Positions 35,485 to 44,986 of a stretch of 64,000 nt of DNA are shown here, in pieces. The stretch is from Chakrabartyella piscis (GTDB taxonomy: Bacteria; Bacillota; Clostridia; Lachnospirales; Anaerotignaceae), in contig CP092441.1 in the NCBI GenBank assembly GCA_030067835.1, positions 1,488,001-1,552,000 of the forward strand, read 5' to 3'. Position 1 is the stretch's first letter; each line of letters begins with the position of its first letter. Under the pieces are notes generated by a model. That model was not told the origin of the DNA. It worked only from the letters and a program-made list of their open reading frames with translations, and made no database searches. Position numbers and translations under genes: made by a program.

Positions 35485-35603
35485 AAAATCACACTCTTTT
35501 TGATTATTTTATGCATAAAAAAAACGAATATGCTAAGACAAATTCGCTTGTGATATATTTATATTCATAAGGAGTATGCCTATTTTGTGTAGTGGCTGTT
35601 GAT

Positions 35604-35856
35604 GACGGCAGGAGCAAGCCCCTGCCCTACAGTTGTGGCATATTTGAACTTTGTGGCTGTTTATGACGGGATGTCGGGGACGCCATCTCCTACAAACATA
35701 CGTCAACGCACTGTCATTCAGAGGAGCACAGCGACGAAGAATCCTTGGTTTTGCGGTCGATTCGTGAATCGCCCCTACAAGTGTAATGTATTTTAGGTTT
35801 TGATTTTTGTAGGGAGCGATGCCCTCATCGCTCCGCAACTACACATTATATAAATA
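35604..35856. repeat. Cluster of TGTAGGGG hairpins and a CATTCAGAGGA unit
   Basis: Units at 35604-35631, 35665-35694, 35753-35779 (all reversed) and 35808-35836 (forward), with CTGTCATTCAGAGGAGCAC between the second and third. 35736-35856 is the inverse partner of 25218-25338; 35669-35779 resembles 8599-8707. The gap between ylbJ and ftsQ holds nothing else that I can support. Confidence 0.8.
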
Positions 35857-35868
35857 CCCTTCTACATC

Positions 35869-36681
35869 TTAAGTCAAATATTGGAAAATCAAAGGCTTGT
35901 CCAAATCACTCAAATCCAAAGAACCACGATCTTCTGTTGGAATATTTGGCACAATTTCAGAAAGATAACGGATTTTTTGATCCATACGGTCAATGTTACC
36001 CAAATACACCTGAACACCATTGGTATATGCAACAATGTTATTTGCATCAGAAACATCCACTTCCAAAATCAAATCCAACAACTCATATTTTTCCATAAGT
36101 TTTGAAATTTGCAACATAACCGTCAATGCTTCTTGGTTTTGTACAGGCAACAATTCGCCCAATTGAAAAGAAGTAAATTGCAACCCATTGACAATGGGCA
36201 GAGGGTCAGAATAACTGCTTTGTGTTTCCAAAACTCTTCCTTCCATATCTATGTAGAGATACGCACCCATATAAGGTACATATCCACGTGTCAGACGCTC
36301 TGTTAGTGTGATGGTCATGGTACTAGGCAATTTCAAAGAAATGTCAGCTGTCGCAATATAAGGGTCTGTTAACAAGGTTTTTTCTGCTTTGGAACGATTG
36401 TATAACACCAAATTGTCACCAGTATGGAAGGAGATGGTATCACAAATTTCGTCCAAAGAATAACGTTCACATCCTTCTAGGTAGATGTATTTTGTTGTAA
36501 AAAGTGGTGAAAATAGAAGCCCAATCAACAAGCAAAGAACAACCAAACAACCAATCAAAACTTTTTGGCGTATGGGTTCTTTCTTAGGGCGTTTTCTACG
36601 AGAAGGCGCAGAAGGATAGTCCAATTCATCACGCATTTGTATATTATAAATTAGGTCATAATCGTTTTCATTTTGATTCAT
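35869..36681 (-). CDS. ftsQ: Cell division protein FtsQ/DivIB
   Basis: Bitopic divisome protein of 270 residues: basic cytoplasmic tail (RRKRPKKEP), one membrane helix (VLIGCLVVLCLLIGLLF, about 50-70), then a POTRA domain beginning TKYIYLEGCERYSLDEICD, and an FtsQ beta domain. ATG 36681 is preceded by TTTTGGAG and overlaps the murA end by 14 bases; the longer frame from 36798 is just murA read out of frame. Confidence 0.88.
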   Translation of the reverse strand: MNQNENDYDLIYNIQMRDELDYPSAPSRRKRPKKEPIRQKVLIGCLVVLCLLIGLLFSPLFTTKYIYLEGCERYSLDEICDTISFHTGDNLVLYNRSKAEKTLLTDPYIATADISLKLPSTMTITLTERLTRGYVPYMGAYLYIDMEGRVLETQSSYSDPLPIVNGLQFTSFQLGELLPVQNQEALTVMLQISKLMEKYELLDLILEVDVSDANNIVAYTNGVQVYLGNIDRMDQKIRYLSEIVPNIPTEDRGSLDLSDLDKPLIFQYLT

Positions 36682-37939
36682 GGCAAGACTCCAAAAGTTG
36701 TATTTGTCCACCCAAAGAGGTAAACATTCCGGTAATATCTTCATATCCACGTTCCACAAATTCTGCACCGTGGATGGTAGTGGTGCCTTCTGCTGCAAAT
36801 CCAGCCAAAATCAAGGCAGCAGTACCACGCAAATCTGTTCCATACACTTCAGTTCCCATCAAATGTGCATTGCCATATATCTTGGCACGTTGTCCATTTA
36901 TGTCAATCTGTGCACCCATTTTACAAAGTTCTTTGCAATGACGGAATCGTTGTTCAAAAACAGTTTCAATAATCATACAAGTTCCTTCTGCCAATGTCAA
37001 GAGGCTTGCAAAAAACGGTTGTGCATCTGTTGGAAATAATGGAAATGGACCTGTTTTTATGGTCAAATTGGAATACAATTGTTTGGGTGGTTCCATGGTC
37101 AGCCAATTTCCCTTTTGTTGCCAAATACAACCTATTTTTTCAAATACATCCAGTGTTGCTGACATATGGGATATTTCAACACCTGCAAGGGCGATATCTC
37201 CACCTGTCATTGCAGATGCACAAAGCAAGGTTGTGGCTTCGATACGATCAAAGGGAAAGCAGAAATTGGTGCCATGTAATTTGGTCACACCTTCTATGAA
37301 AATGGTGGAAGTACCAGCACCATAAATTTCACCACCACATCTCCGTAAAAATTCAGCCAAAGCAACAATTTCAGGCTCTTGTGCTGCATTGTGAATGACT
37401 GTGGCACCTTCAGCTTTCACTGCCAATAGTAGGATGTTTTCTGTAGCACCCACACTGGGATATGGCAAATAAATGTGATATCCCAAGATGTGTGATGTGG
37501 AACAATGTAAAAAACCATCTTCTTCTTCAATACAAATTCCCATTTTTTCAAAGGAATTCAAATGTAGGTCAATGGGTCTTTTGCCAATGGTGCAACCACC
37601 TGGATATCCAAGAATTGCTTTTTTGGTGCGTCCCAATAATGCGCCCAAAAACAAAATGGATGAACGCATTTTCTGTACCGTTTCTTCTTTGATTTCCACA
37701 GAGTCGATTTTGGAAGTATCAATGGTATAGGTTCTGTTTTCTTGGGTGATGGTACATCCCAAACGCTCCAAAATAGCAATGGTTTGGTTGAAATCAGAAA
37801 TATTGGGGCAATTTTCCAAAACCACCTCATCTTCTGCCAAAAGAGTTGCTGCCAAAATAGGCAAACATGCATTTTTACTACCATGAACTGTAAATTCTCC
37901 TGATATTTTATGACCACCTTCAACAACATAATGTCCCAT
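36668..37939 (-). CDS. murA: UDP-N-acetylglucosamine 1-carboxyvinyltransferase
   Basis: First committed step of peptidoglycan synthesis; fosfomycin target. 423 residues. HGSKNACLPILAATLL holds the catalytic Lys/Asn, and YPGGCTIGKRPIDLHL the active-site cysteine, so it should be fosfomycin-alkylatable. DLRGTAALILAGFAAEG near the C-terminus is typical. ATG follows ATGGAGG. Upstream of ftsQ, as in clostridial division clusters. Confidence 0.95.
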   Translation of the reverse strand: MGHYVVEGGHKISGEFTVHGSKNACLPILAATLLAEDEVVLENCPNISDFNQTIAILERLGCTITQENRTYTIDTSKIDSVEIKEETVQKMRSSILFLGALLGRTKKAILGYPGGCTIGKRPIDLHLNSFEKMGICIEEEDGFLHCSTSHILGYHIYLPYPSVGATENILLLAVKAEGATVIHNAAQEPEIVALAEFLRRCGGEIYGAGTSTIFIEGVTKLHGTNFCFPFDRIEATTLLCASAMTGGDIALAGVEISHMSATLDVFEKIGCIWQQKGNWLTMEPPKQLYSNLTIKTGPFPLFPTDAQPFFASLLTLAEGTCMIIETVFEQRFRHCKELCKMGAQIDINGQRAKIYGNAHLMGTEVYGTDLRGTAALILAGFAAEGTTTIHGAEFVERGYEDITGMFTSLGGQIQLLESCHESK

Positions 37940-38069
37940 ATGGTATCCTCCATAAGTGTCTTAACTTCATAATAGAAGAAGTTTGGAATCTTGTGCTTTT
38001 CCAATAGGGGTATTGTGTATGAATTTTCTGATTTGCACATATACATATGAAAAAGCGTGGAGGGATTTT

Positions 38070-39344
38070 ATGCAGAATCCGCAAATCAAATATGTAAGAG
38101 GTAGCAATGGCTTGTTGTTTATATTTTATCTGGAAAACCAAAGTATCTACATGGAATTGTGCTATGGGAAGCAACCCATACCCAGACAAATGGTTGGTGA
38201 AAATGTAGTCCAACTGTTTTCTTTGTGCCAATACCAAGACATGGTATATCTTTTATATGCAACCAACGAAGGAACCTTGATTTTGGCATCTTCAAAGGAC
38301 TTTACCAATTGGAAATATCGTGTCATTATGGAAGAAGTGCCACATGGAGGACGTACCAAATTTTTCATGGTACCAATGGAAGATGCATTTCATATTGTGT
38401 ACCATATGCCGACAGAATCAACAGGTGTACATTCTTTGGTCTATACAGTGTTTCGGGGTGGAGAATGGGAAAAACCATATCAAATAGATCGTTTTTTATA
38501 TGGAGAACAAGTACCATTTTTTGCTCGTAGATTGGGTAGAGAGCACATTGTTTTATATTATAGAACAGCTAGAACTACTTGGAGTGCAAGAGAAATGTTG
38601 CTATCACCATATACAATTGGAAGCTTAACTCCTTTGATCCAAACACCAACACCATGTACAGATATTTCGGTTGTCAATGATGAAGAACGGATTCATGTAT
38701 TGTATATTGTGCGTAATCTATTTCGCACACAGGTGGTGTATCAATACAAACAACGTCTGTCCATTAGTACACCAAAGGTCATATGGGAAGATACCAATTG
38801 TGACAATTGTTCAGTGGTCATTGCAGGAGAAAAGGTAATTTTGATGTGGACAGTCAATCAACAACCTATGCGTTGCATTTCAGAAAACAATGGAACCAAT
38901 TTTGGCTTGGTGGAACGCTATACAGGTGATTTCCCAACAAGATGTTTCAAAGGGGAATTGATTACCAGCTTGCAAACGCAGATAGAAGAAACAGAAATTT
39001 ATGGTGACTATCAACGAAGAACCACACCATATTTGCATTTCCCAGAAGAACAGTTATATAAAAAAGGGGATATGCGACAAAATAGCACATTCACAGAAAA
39101 AGAATTGGATGTTACACCAAAACACCAAGAGGAAACACTACACAAAGAAGAACAGCAGATGATGCAAATGAAAGAATCACACAAAAAAGAGATGGAAGCA
39201 CTATCTACAGTATTGTCCCAAAGAAATGATGAAATTGCAGAAGTCAATGCCAGATGGCAAAACCAAGTGACAAGAATGGAGCAAGAAATTCAAAAGTTGC
39301 GACAAGAAAATATAGTACTGCAACAAATTGAAGAGTCAGACTAA
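38070..39344 (+). CDS. Unknown protein: beta-propeller-like N-terminus, coiled-coil C-terminus
   Basis: 424 residues, not recognised. The first 300 are beta-rich with repeated short blocks ending in hydrophobic Tyr/Leu stretches (FIFYLENQSIYMELCYG, VYLLYATNEGTLILAS, FHIVYHMPTESTGVHSLVY, IVLYYRTARTTWSA, IHVLYIVRNLFRTQVVYQY). They recur about every 45-50 residues and suggest a five- or six-bladed propeller. Residues about 345-424 form a charged coiled coil. No signal peptide or membrane helix. ATG 38070 follows CGTGGAGGG; the longer frame from 37983 lacks a ribosome site. Divergent from murA; lies between division genes. Confidence 0.65.
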   Translation: MQNPQIKYVRGSNGLLFIFYLENQSIYMELCYGKQPIPRQMVGENVVQLFSLCQYQDMVYLLYATNEGTLILASSKDFTNWKYRVIMEEVPHGGRTKFFMVPMEDAFHIVYHMPTESTGVHSLVYTVFRGGEWEKPYQIDRFLYGEQVPFFARRLGREHIVLYYRTARTTWSAREMLLSPYTIGSLTPLIQTPTPCTDISVVNDEERIHVLYIVRNLFRTQVVYQYKQRLSISTPKVIWEDTNCDNCSVVIAGEKVILMWTVNQQPMRCISENNGTNFGLVERYTGDFPTRCFKGELITSLQTQIEETEIYGDYQRRTTPYLHFPEEQLYKKGDMRQNSTFTEKELDVTPKHQEETLHKEEQQMMQMKESHKKEMEALSTVLSQRNDEIAEVNARWQNQVTRMEQEIQKLRQENIVLQQIEESD

Positions 39345-39366
39345 ACATATCAATTGCATAGTTCGA

Positions 39367-39394
39367 TGTAGGGGTGGATTCCATATCCACCCGC
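39367..39394. repeat. TGTAGGGG-family hairpin repeat
   Basis: TGTAGGGGTGGATTC then ATATCCACCCGC; close to the unit at 3051-3076. Confidence 0.65.
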
Positions 39395-39406
39395 TTGTAT
39401 CATATA

Positions 39407-39769
39407 TCATGTTTTTAAAGCAATGATTTCCTCCAAAATATCACACAATTCACATATGAAATCTTGACAAGTTTCAAATTGCAGTGTAAGCTTACAACAT
39501 TCCAAACAGTGCCAACGAGATTGTATTTCATAAAAGAGCAAAAGACTCTTTTGTTGGGCATCTTTTTCAGGGAATAACATACCCAAAACCATAACAGCAC
39601 CAACAATTGCACTGCATGTACCACCGATACAAAAACCAGCTTGGATGGCATTGCAGCTGTCTAATGTGGATTTTGAAAGGGTAAAACCATATGTTTTGGC
39701 AGCACCCAGCAAAATGGAACGTGAACAAGATTCACCTTGGTTCAAATATTCTAACGTATGTTTTTTCAT
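39407..39769 (-). CDS. C_GCAxxG_C_C family protein
   Basis: 120-residue cysteine-rich protein of the C_GCAxxG_C_C family (probable redox or metal-binding proteins). NQGESCSRSILLGA and the segment GFCIGGTCSAIVGAVMVLG hold the family's spaced cysteines and glycines, with CLECC further on. ATG 39769 follows GAGGTG. Role unknown; single gene convergent with the preceding gene, divergent from ftsZ. Confidence 0.75.
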   Translation of the reverse strand: MKKHTLEYLNQGESCSRSILLGAAKTYGFTLSKSTLDSCNAIQAGFCIGGTCSAIVGAVMVLGMLFPEKDAQQKSLLLFYEIQSRWHCLECCKLTLQFETCQDFICELCDILEEIIALKT

Positions 39770-39946
39770 AGAAAACACCTCTTCATTAGAATATGAAATT
39801 TTCCAAAGTTGGTGCCAAATTCCGCAAAATATGATAAACTGGTGATGTTTCCAAAGTGGTATATGAAGATAACGAAAAAATGTATTAAAATTTCAAAAAA
39901 AATTATGAAATATTCATATTTGCTATGGTAATTTTGGGTAGTTTCG

Positions 39947-39954
39947 TGTATAAT
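39947..39954 (+). promoter_or_regulatory. Likely -10 of the ftsZ promoter
   Basis: TGTATAAT 43 bases before the start codon; the -35 is weak. Confidence 0.5.
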
Positions 39955-39997
39955 GAGTATTATTATGTAATTTTGACTATAGTAGGAGGGGATTGTT

Positions 39998-41203
39998 TTG
40001 CTCGAGATTGATATCCCAAAGAGCAGCATGGCACAGATAAAGGTAATTGGCGTTGGCGGCGGAGGTAACAACGCTGTTGATAGAATGATCGAAGATGGGT
40101 TGGATGGCGTAAGCTTTATTTCCATCAATACAGATGGACAAGCTTTGGCAAAAGCAAGATCTTCTGTAAAAATTCAAATTGGTGAAAAACTCACAAAAGG
40201 TCTTGGTGCAGGCGGTAACCCTGACGTAGGTCAACATTCTGTTGATGAAACCCAAGATGAAATTGCGCAAGCTTTGCGTGGTGCTGATATGGTCTTCATT
40301 ACAGCTGGTATGGGTGGTGGCACTGGTACTGGTGCAGCTCCAAGAATTGCTGAAATCTCCAAAGAACTTGGAATTTTGACAGTTGGTGTTGTTACAAAAC
40401 CTTTCAACTTTGAAGGTAAAAAAAGAATGGGCAATGCAGAACGTGGTATTGCTGAACTCAAAAAACATGTAGACACTTTGGTTATCATTCCAAATCAAAG
40501 ATTGCTCAACATCATTGACAAAAAAACACCACTTACAGAAGCATTCCGTAAAGCGGATGAAGTGTTGCGTCAAGGTGTACAAGGTATTGCTGATTTGATT
40601 TCCAAACCAGGTGTGATCAACTTGGACTTTGCAGATGTACGTACCATTATGGCAGACAAAGGTATTGCTCATATGGGTATTGGCCAAGCAAAAGGTGAAA
40701 ACAAAGCAGAAGTTGCTGCAAAAATGGCAATTCAAAGTCCTTTGTTGGAAACAACCATCGAAGGTGCAAAGAGCGTTCTTATCAATTTCAGTGGTGGTTA
40801 CGATCTTGGCTTGTGGGAAACAGAAGAAGCTGCTGATTTGATTGGTAGTGCAATCGATCCAAATGCAGAAATCATCTTCGGTACCACAATCAATGAAGAA
40901 TTGGAAGACGAAGTTATTGTTACTGTAATCGCAACTGGTTTGGATGATGCAGATGCTGTTGAAGTGGAACCAGAAAAACCATCTCGTGCTGCAAGAGTGG
41001 CATCAGAGCCTGTTCGTGTAACAGACAGAGTTGTAGACGATTATCGCAATGATGGCTACAGAGAACCACGTGATGACTATTACAGAGAACCACGTGAATA
41101 TGATGATGAAAGACCTTCTACTTCTGGCAAACGTTTTATGGAAGTGGATGACTATGATAGAGAAATCGTAATTCCTGATTTCTTGACTCGTAAAAAATTC
41201 TAA
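39998..41203 (+). CDS. ftsZ: Cell division protein FtsZ
   Basis: Tubulin-like GTPase forming the Z ring. 401 residues from a TTG start 8 bases after AGGAGG; an internal ATG at 40028 lacks a site. Core features: [14 protein letters not shown], the tubulin signature [19 protein letters not shown] (T7 loop), then a disordered linker rich in Arg/Asp/Tyr and the C-terminal peptide [12 protein letters not shown] that binds FtsA/SepF. Transcribed alone, with a terminator, away from murA-ftsQ. Confidence 0.97.
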   Translation: MLEIDIPKSSMAQIKVIGVGGGGNNAVDRMIEDGLDGVSFISINTDGQALAKARSSVKIQIGEKLTKGLGAGGNPDVGQHSVDETQDEIAQALRGADMVFITAGMGGGTGTGAAPRIAEISKELGILTVGVVTKPFNFEGKKRMGNAERGIAELKKHVDTLVIIPNQRLLNIIDKKTPLTEAFRKADEVLRQGVQGIADLISKPGVINLDFADVRTIMADKGIAHMGIGQAKGENKAEVAAKMAIQSPLLETTIEGAKSVLINFSGGYDLGLWETEEAADLIGSAIDPNAEIIFGTTINEELEDEVIVTVIATGLDDADAVEVEPEKPSRAARVASEPVRVTDRVVDDYRNDGYREPRDDYYREPREYDDERPSTSGKRFMEVDDYDREIVIPDFLTRKKF

Positions 41204-41214
41204 TACAAAAATAG

Positions 41215-41250
41215 ACAATCAGTAGGCATATGCTTGCTGGTTGTTTTTTT
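41215..41250 (+). terminator. Terminator of ftsZ
   Basis: ACAATCAG / CTGGTTGT with inner GCATATGC palindrome and a T-run. Confidence 0.8.
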
Positions 41251-41296
41251 ATTTCCAAAATATCAATAACCCAGAATTTCAAAATACCAATACAAT

Positions 41297-41321
41297 TGTA
41301 GGGGAGGATACCATCCTCCAG
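41297..41321. repeat. TGTAGGGG-family hairpin repeat
   Basis: TGTAGGGGAGGATACC then ATCCTCCA; near twin of 25378-25401. Confidence 0.65.
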
Positions 41322-41387
41322 TTGCATATGATTACAAAAAGCGAATAGATATGTCTATTTATAATAAAAAGCAAGAAAAATAGGGTT

Positions 41388-41441
41388 TTACACAGATTTA
41401 ACAATGTAGAACTTTTGTATTTAACATGTAAGCCCTATAAT
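41388..41441 (+). promoter_or_regulatory. PHO-box-like sites and promoter of phoU2-phoP-phoR
   Basis: TTACAC-AGAT-TTAACA (41388-41403), further TTAACA at 41421, and TATAAT at 41436-41441. The first block differs from the pstS block at 25712 by one base. Confidence 0.65.
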
Positions 41442-41463
41442 CATCTATAAGAAATGATATTTT

Positions 41464-41578
41464 AGGTCAAATTATTTTTGTGCAGGCAGATGGAATCCAA
41501 AAACTCCTGATTCTTTCCTTTACCCTTCCCTTAACGTGATTAACCTTCCATAGGTACTGCATGAAAATAATTTGATCT
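41464..41578 (+). other. Long hairpin in the 5' leader of phoU2-phoP-phoR
   Basis: TCAAATTATTTTTGTGCAG (41467-41485) pairs with CTGCATGAAAATAATTTGA (41557-41575) at 17 of 19 positions, extended outward by AGG/TCT. Inside are TGGAA/TTCCA and GAATC/GATTC stems and a pyrimidine-rich stretch. Situated between promoter and start codon; cis-regulatory RNA is possible. Confidence 0.5.
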
Positions 41579-41697
41579 ATCACATAGGAATAAAATGGAA
41601 ATGATAAGATGCAGGCGGGTTCTAAGGATACCGTCATTTTTTGCTAAAAATATAAGTTGACTGGTATAAAACTACAAAAGATAGGGGTGAATTGTAA

Positions 41698-42348
41698 TTG
41701 GGAAAAAATAGATTTGAGTTGCAATTGGATGAACTACATGTGGAAATGATCAAAATGGGTGCACTTTGCGAAGAAGCCATTACATATGCGATACAAATGT
41801 TTTTTGAAAACGATGCAAAAACACTGGAAATTGTACGCAATAAAGAAATTGAAATTGATCGAAAAGAACAAGAAATCGAAAGTCTATGTATGCGATTATT
41901 ATTGAAACAACAACCAGTGGCAAGGGATTTGCGTATCATTTCATCCACATTGCGTATCATTTCAGATATGGAACGAATTGGAGATCAGGCATTGGACATT
42001 GCAGAAATCACAGGCTTGCCAACATATCTCATAGAAAATAATCGCTTACACATTCAGGAAATGGCAAAAGAAACCATCCAAATGGTAACCAAAAGTATCG
42101 ATGCTTTTGTAAAAAACGATTTGACATTGATAGAAGAAGTCAAAGAAAATGATGATGTGTTGGATGAGTTGTTCCGTCAAATCAAAAATGAATTGATTGC
42201 ATTGATTGGTGAAGACAAATACCAAGGTGAATTTTATTTGGATATGTTGATGATTGCAAAATATTTGGAACGAATTGGAGATCATGCAACCAATATTGTG
42301 GAATGGGTGGAGTATTCTATTTTGGGTCATAGAGGAAAGGGCATATAA
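41698..42348 (+). CDS. phoU: PhoU family protein, phoPR-linked
   Basis: 216 residues, two PhoU repeats with DMERIGDQALDIAE and LERIGDHATNIVEW metal sites. Starts at TTG 41698, 7 bases after AGGGGTGA. Unlike the pst-linked PhoU it leads the two-component operon, so it probably modulates PhoR directly (inference). A paralogue at 29525 lies in the pst operon. Confidence 0.88.
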   Translation: MGKNRFELQLDELHVEMIKMGALCEEAITYAIQMFFENDAKTLEIVRNKEIEIDRKEQEIESLCMRLLLKQQPVARDLRIISSTLRIISDMERIGDQALDIAEITGLPTYLIENNRLHIQEMAKETIQMVTKSIDAFVKNDLTLIEEVKENDDVLDELFRQIKNELIALIGEDKYQGEFYLDMLMIAKYLERIGDHATNIVEWVEYSILGHRGKGI

Positions 42349-42422
42349 GGCGTATCTGAAAAAAATCTTGTAATTTTAGGAAGAACACAGTATCATGAAA
42401 ATTGTAAAGTCATAAAAATGAA

Positions 42423-42438
42423 TGTTAAAATCATGTAA
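42423..42438 (-). promoter_or_regulatory. PHO-box-like site ahead of phoP
   Basis: Reverse strand TTACAT-GATT-TTAACA; forward it forms 11-base tandem repeats (ATGTTAAAATC, ATGTAAAATGA). Lies 32 bases before phoP and suggests autoregulation. Confidence 0.45.
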
Positions 42439-42469
42439 AATGATGAAAATACCAAGAGGAGTGTATAAA

Positions 42470-43144
42470 TTGATATATTTAGTTGAAGACGATAATAGCA
42501 TACGAGAATTGGTTGCATATACCTTGCAAAGTTCTGGATTTGTGGCAGAGGGATTTGAAAAACCTTCTTTGTTTTGGGAAGCAATGGAACGTGAATTGCC
42601 AACTTTGATTCTGTTGGATATCATGTTGCCTGAAGAGGATGGTATTTCTATTTTGAAGAAAATCAGAGCATCTTCCAAAACCAAAAAAATTCCAGTGATT
42701 TTGTTGACAGCAAGAGGCAGTGAATACGATAAAGTTATGGGACTGGATAGTGGTGCTGATGATTATGTTGCAAAACCATTTGGTATGATGGAATTGTTGG
42801 CACGTGTCAAAGCTTTGTTGCGTCGTTCAGAAGGAGAACAAGAAATTGCAGAATATATGATTGGAGATTTGCGTGTCAGTCAATCTCGTCATGAAGTTTT
42901 TGTCAAAGGTGAAGAAGTGGTTTTGACTTTGAAAGAATTTGAATTGTTGAGCTTCCTTTTGAGCAACAAAGGTAGAGTTATGACAAGAGATCAACTCCTC
43001 AATGGTATTTGGGGTTATGGTTTTGATGGCGAAAATAGAACTGTAGATGTACATATTAGAACTTTGCGTCAAAAACTTGGCGATTGTGGTCAATATATTG
43101 AAACTGTACGTGGTATTGGCTATAAGATTGGAGGAAATCTGTGA
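42470..43144 (+). CDS. phoP: OmpR-family response regulator, PhoP/PhoB type
   Basis: 224 residues: receiver domain with acidic pair (LVEDDNS), phospho-acceptor Asp in LILLDIMLPEEDG, conserved LLTARG and DYVAKPF, then a winged-helix DNA-binding domain ending IETVRGIGYKIGG. TTG 42470 follows AAGAGGAG; the upstream in-frame ATG at 42422 sits inside the PHO-like site. Assigned to phosphate control because of its PhoU and PhoR neighbours. Overlaps phoR by 4 bases. Confidence 0.88.
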   Translation: MIYLVEDDNSIRELVAYTLQSSGFVAEGFEKPSLFWEAMERELPTLILLDIMLPEEDGISILKKIRASSKTKKIPVILLTARGSEYDKVMGLDSGADDYVAKPFGMMELLARVKALLRRSEGEQEIAEYMIGDLRVSQSRHEVFVKGEEVVLTLKEFELLSFLLSNKGRVMTRDQLLNGIWGYGFDGENRTVDVHIRTLRQKLGDCGQYIETVRGIGYKIGGNL

Positions 43145-44805
43145 CAAGACGTATTTTTCGTTCTATGATGTCAGTGGTTACCGTTATCATTCTTTTGGTG
43201 GTTGGGCTGATTTTTGGAACTATGTATGACAACTATGCAGAAGAAAGGAAAAATGATTTGCATAGCTATGCACTTTTGGTACGAACTGGTGTAGAAGAAA
43301 TTGGTATGTCCTATTTGGAAGCATTGCCAGAAACAGACCATCGTGTGACGTGGGTGGATGCAGATGGCATTGTTTTGTTTGACAATCAGGCAGACCCAGA
43401 AACAATGGATAACCATAGCACAAGAGCAGAAATTTTAGAAGCAGAAGCAGGTGGTGAAGGATATAGTCAACGTTTTTCAGATACACTTTCAGACCAGACT
43501 ATGTACTATGCGTTGCATTTGAATAACGATACCTATATTCGTGTTTCCACATCTATGGAAACGGTGTTTGCAGTGTTTACAACCATAGCAAGTCCCATGG
43601 TTGGTGTTTTGATATTTGCGTTGATTTTATCTTTGATTGTGGCGTATTATATATCAAAAATCATCATAAAACCCATCAACGAAATTGACTTGGAACATCC
43701 AGAAAATTTGAGTGTATATGAGGAATTGACACCTCTTTTATATCGTATTTCTGCGCAGAACAAGCAATTGCAGAAACAAATGGATGATTTGCAAAGACAA
43801 AAGCAAGAATTCGATATGATTACAGCCAATATGCAAGAAGGATTGTTGGTTTTGGATAGCAAAGGTGGAGTATTCTCATACAATGAAGGTGTTTTGCATT
43901 TGATGAACATTGATCCACCCAAAAAACGTGAAAGCGTATTTGTACTGAATCGTAGTGAAGGATTCCGTCAGTGTGTGGAAAAAGCACTGGATGGAAAACA
44001 TTGGGAAGAACGTGTTATGATTGGTGATCGTATGTGCCAATTGTTTGCAAATCCTGTCATTCAATATGGTGTTGTGGCAGGGGTCATCTTACTTTTGTTT
44101 GATATTACAGAAAAAGAAGAACGTGAAATATTGCGACGTGAATTTACAGCCAATGTATCTCATGAATTGAAAACACCACTGACTTCCATTTCTGGTTTTG
44201 CTGAAATCATGAAAAATGGTATGGTGAGACCTGATGATGTACCTCATTTTTCGGGGAAAATTTATGATGAAGCACAAAGACTCATCCAATTGGTACAAGA
44301 TATCATCAAACTTTCTCGTTTGGATGAAAAGCAAACGATTATGGAGAAAGAAATGGTGGATATTGCAGCTTTGGCAATGGATGTGGGTAGAAGATTGGAA
44401 CCTATTGCAGCAAAGAAATCTGTGGAGATTGCAGTGGAAACAGAACCAGTTTCTATGATGTGTGTGTCTCAAGTCATGCAAGAAATGGTGTACAACCTTT
44501 GCGATAATGCCATCAGATACAACAAAGATGGTGGCAAAGTATGCTTGGATGTTAAAAAATCAGGAAATGCAATGATTTTATCTGTGAAAGATACGGGTAT
44601 TGGTATCGCTCCAGAAAATCAAAAACGTGTATTTGAACGTTTTTATCGTGAATCTGCAAGTAGATCCAAAGAAACAGATGGCACTGGATTAGGGCTTTCT
44701 ATTGTGAAACATGGAGCCATTATCCACAATGCAAAAATAGACTTAAAAAGCAAACTTGGAGAAGGAACCGAAATCACAATTCGTTTCCCAATCAAAAATC
44801 AATAA
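43141..44805 (+). CDS. phoR: Sensor histidine kinase, PhoR type
   Basis: 554 residues: helix 1 (VVTVIILLVVGLIFGTMY), an extracytoplasmic sensor of about 120 residues, helix 2 (about 160-180), a PAS domain (about 225-330), HisKA with H-box FTANVSHELKTPLTSISG, and an HATPase domain with N box (LCDNAIRYN) and DTGIGIAPENQKRVFERFYR. GTG start at the ATGA-like overlap with phoP. Phosphorylates PhoP when phosphate is low (family knowledge). Confidence 0.9.
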   Translation: MTRRIFRSMMSVVTVIILLVVGLIFGTMYDNYAEERKNDLHSYALLVRTGVEEIGMSYLEALPETDHRVTWVDADGIVLFDNQADPETMDNHSTRAEILEAEAGGEGYSQRFSDTLSDQTMYYALHLNNDTYIRVSTSMETVFAVFTTIASPMVGVLIFALILSLIVAYYISKIIIKPINEIDLEHPENLSVYEELTPLLYRISAQNKQLQKQMDDLQRQKQEFDMITANMQEGLLVLDSKGGVFSYNEGVLHLMNIDPPKKRESVFVLNRSEGFRQCVEKALDGKHWEERVMIGDRMCQLFANPVIQYGVVAGVILLLFDITEKEEREILRREFTANVSHELKTPLTSISGFAEIMKNGMVRPDDVPHFSGKIYDEAQRLIQLVQDIIKLSRLDEKQTIMEKEMVDIAALAMDVGRRLEPIAAKKSVEIAVETEPVSMMCVSQVMQEMVYNLCDNAIRYNKDGGKVCLDVKKSGNAMILSVKDTGIGIAPENQKRVFERFYRESASRSKETDGTGLGLSIVKHGAIIHNAKIDLKSKLGEGTEITIRFPIKNQ

Positions 44806-44823
44806 ACACAAATCAATCAACAC

Positions 44824-44864
44824 AAACAGCGTTTTTGTCATAATGATGAAGATGCTGTTTTTTT
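44824..44864 (+). terminator. Terminator after phoR
   Basis: AACAGC / GCTGTT stem with a T-run; separates phoR from sigG. Confidence 0.7.
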
Positions 44865-44921
44865 ATTGCTTTGTCTTTGCATCATCAAATGAAAATGGCG
44901 ATATTTGCACCCTTTCAATGG

Positions 44922-44951
44922 GTATGAATTTTTCATACAAAGGGAATATTG
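44922..44951 (+). promoter_or_regulatory. Candidate sigma-F promoter of sigG
   Basis: GTATG, 15 bases, GGGAATATTG. The -10 fits the sigma-F consensus GGnnAnAnTR; the -35 has one mismatch to GTATA. It lies 36 bases before the start codon. sigG is a known sigma-F target in Bacillus and Clostridia. Confidence 0.5.
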
Positions 44952-44986
44952 AATGTAGAACAATATTTCTTTTGGGAGGGATTGGA

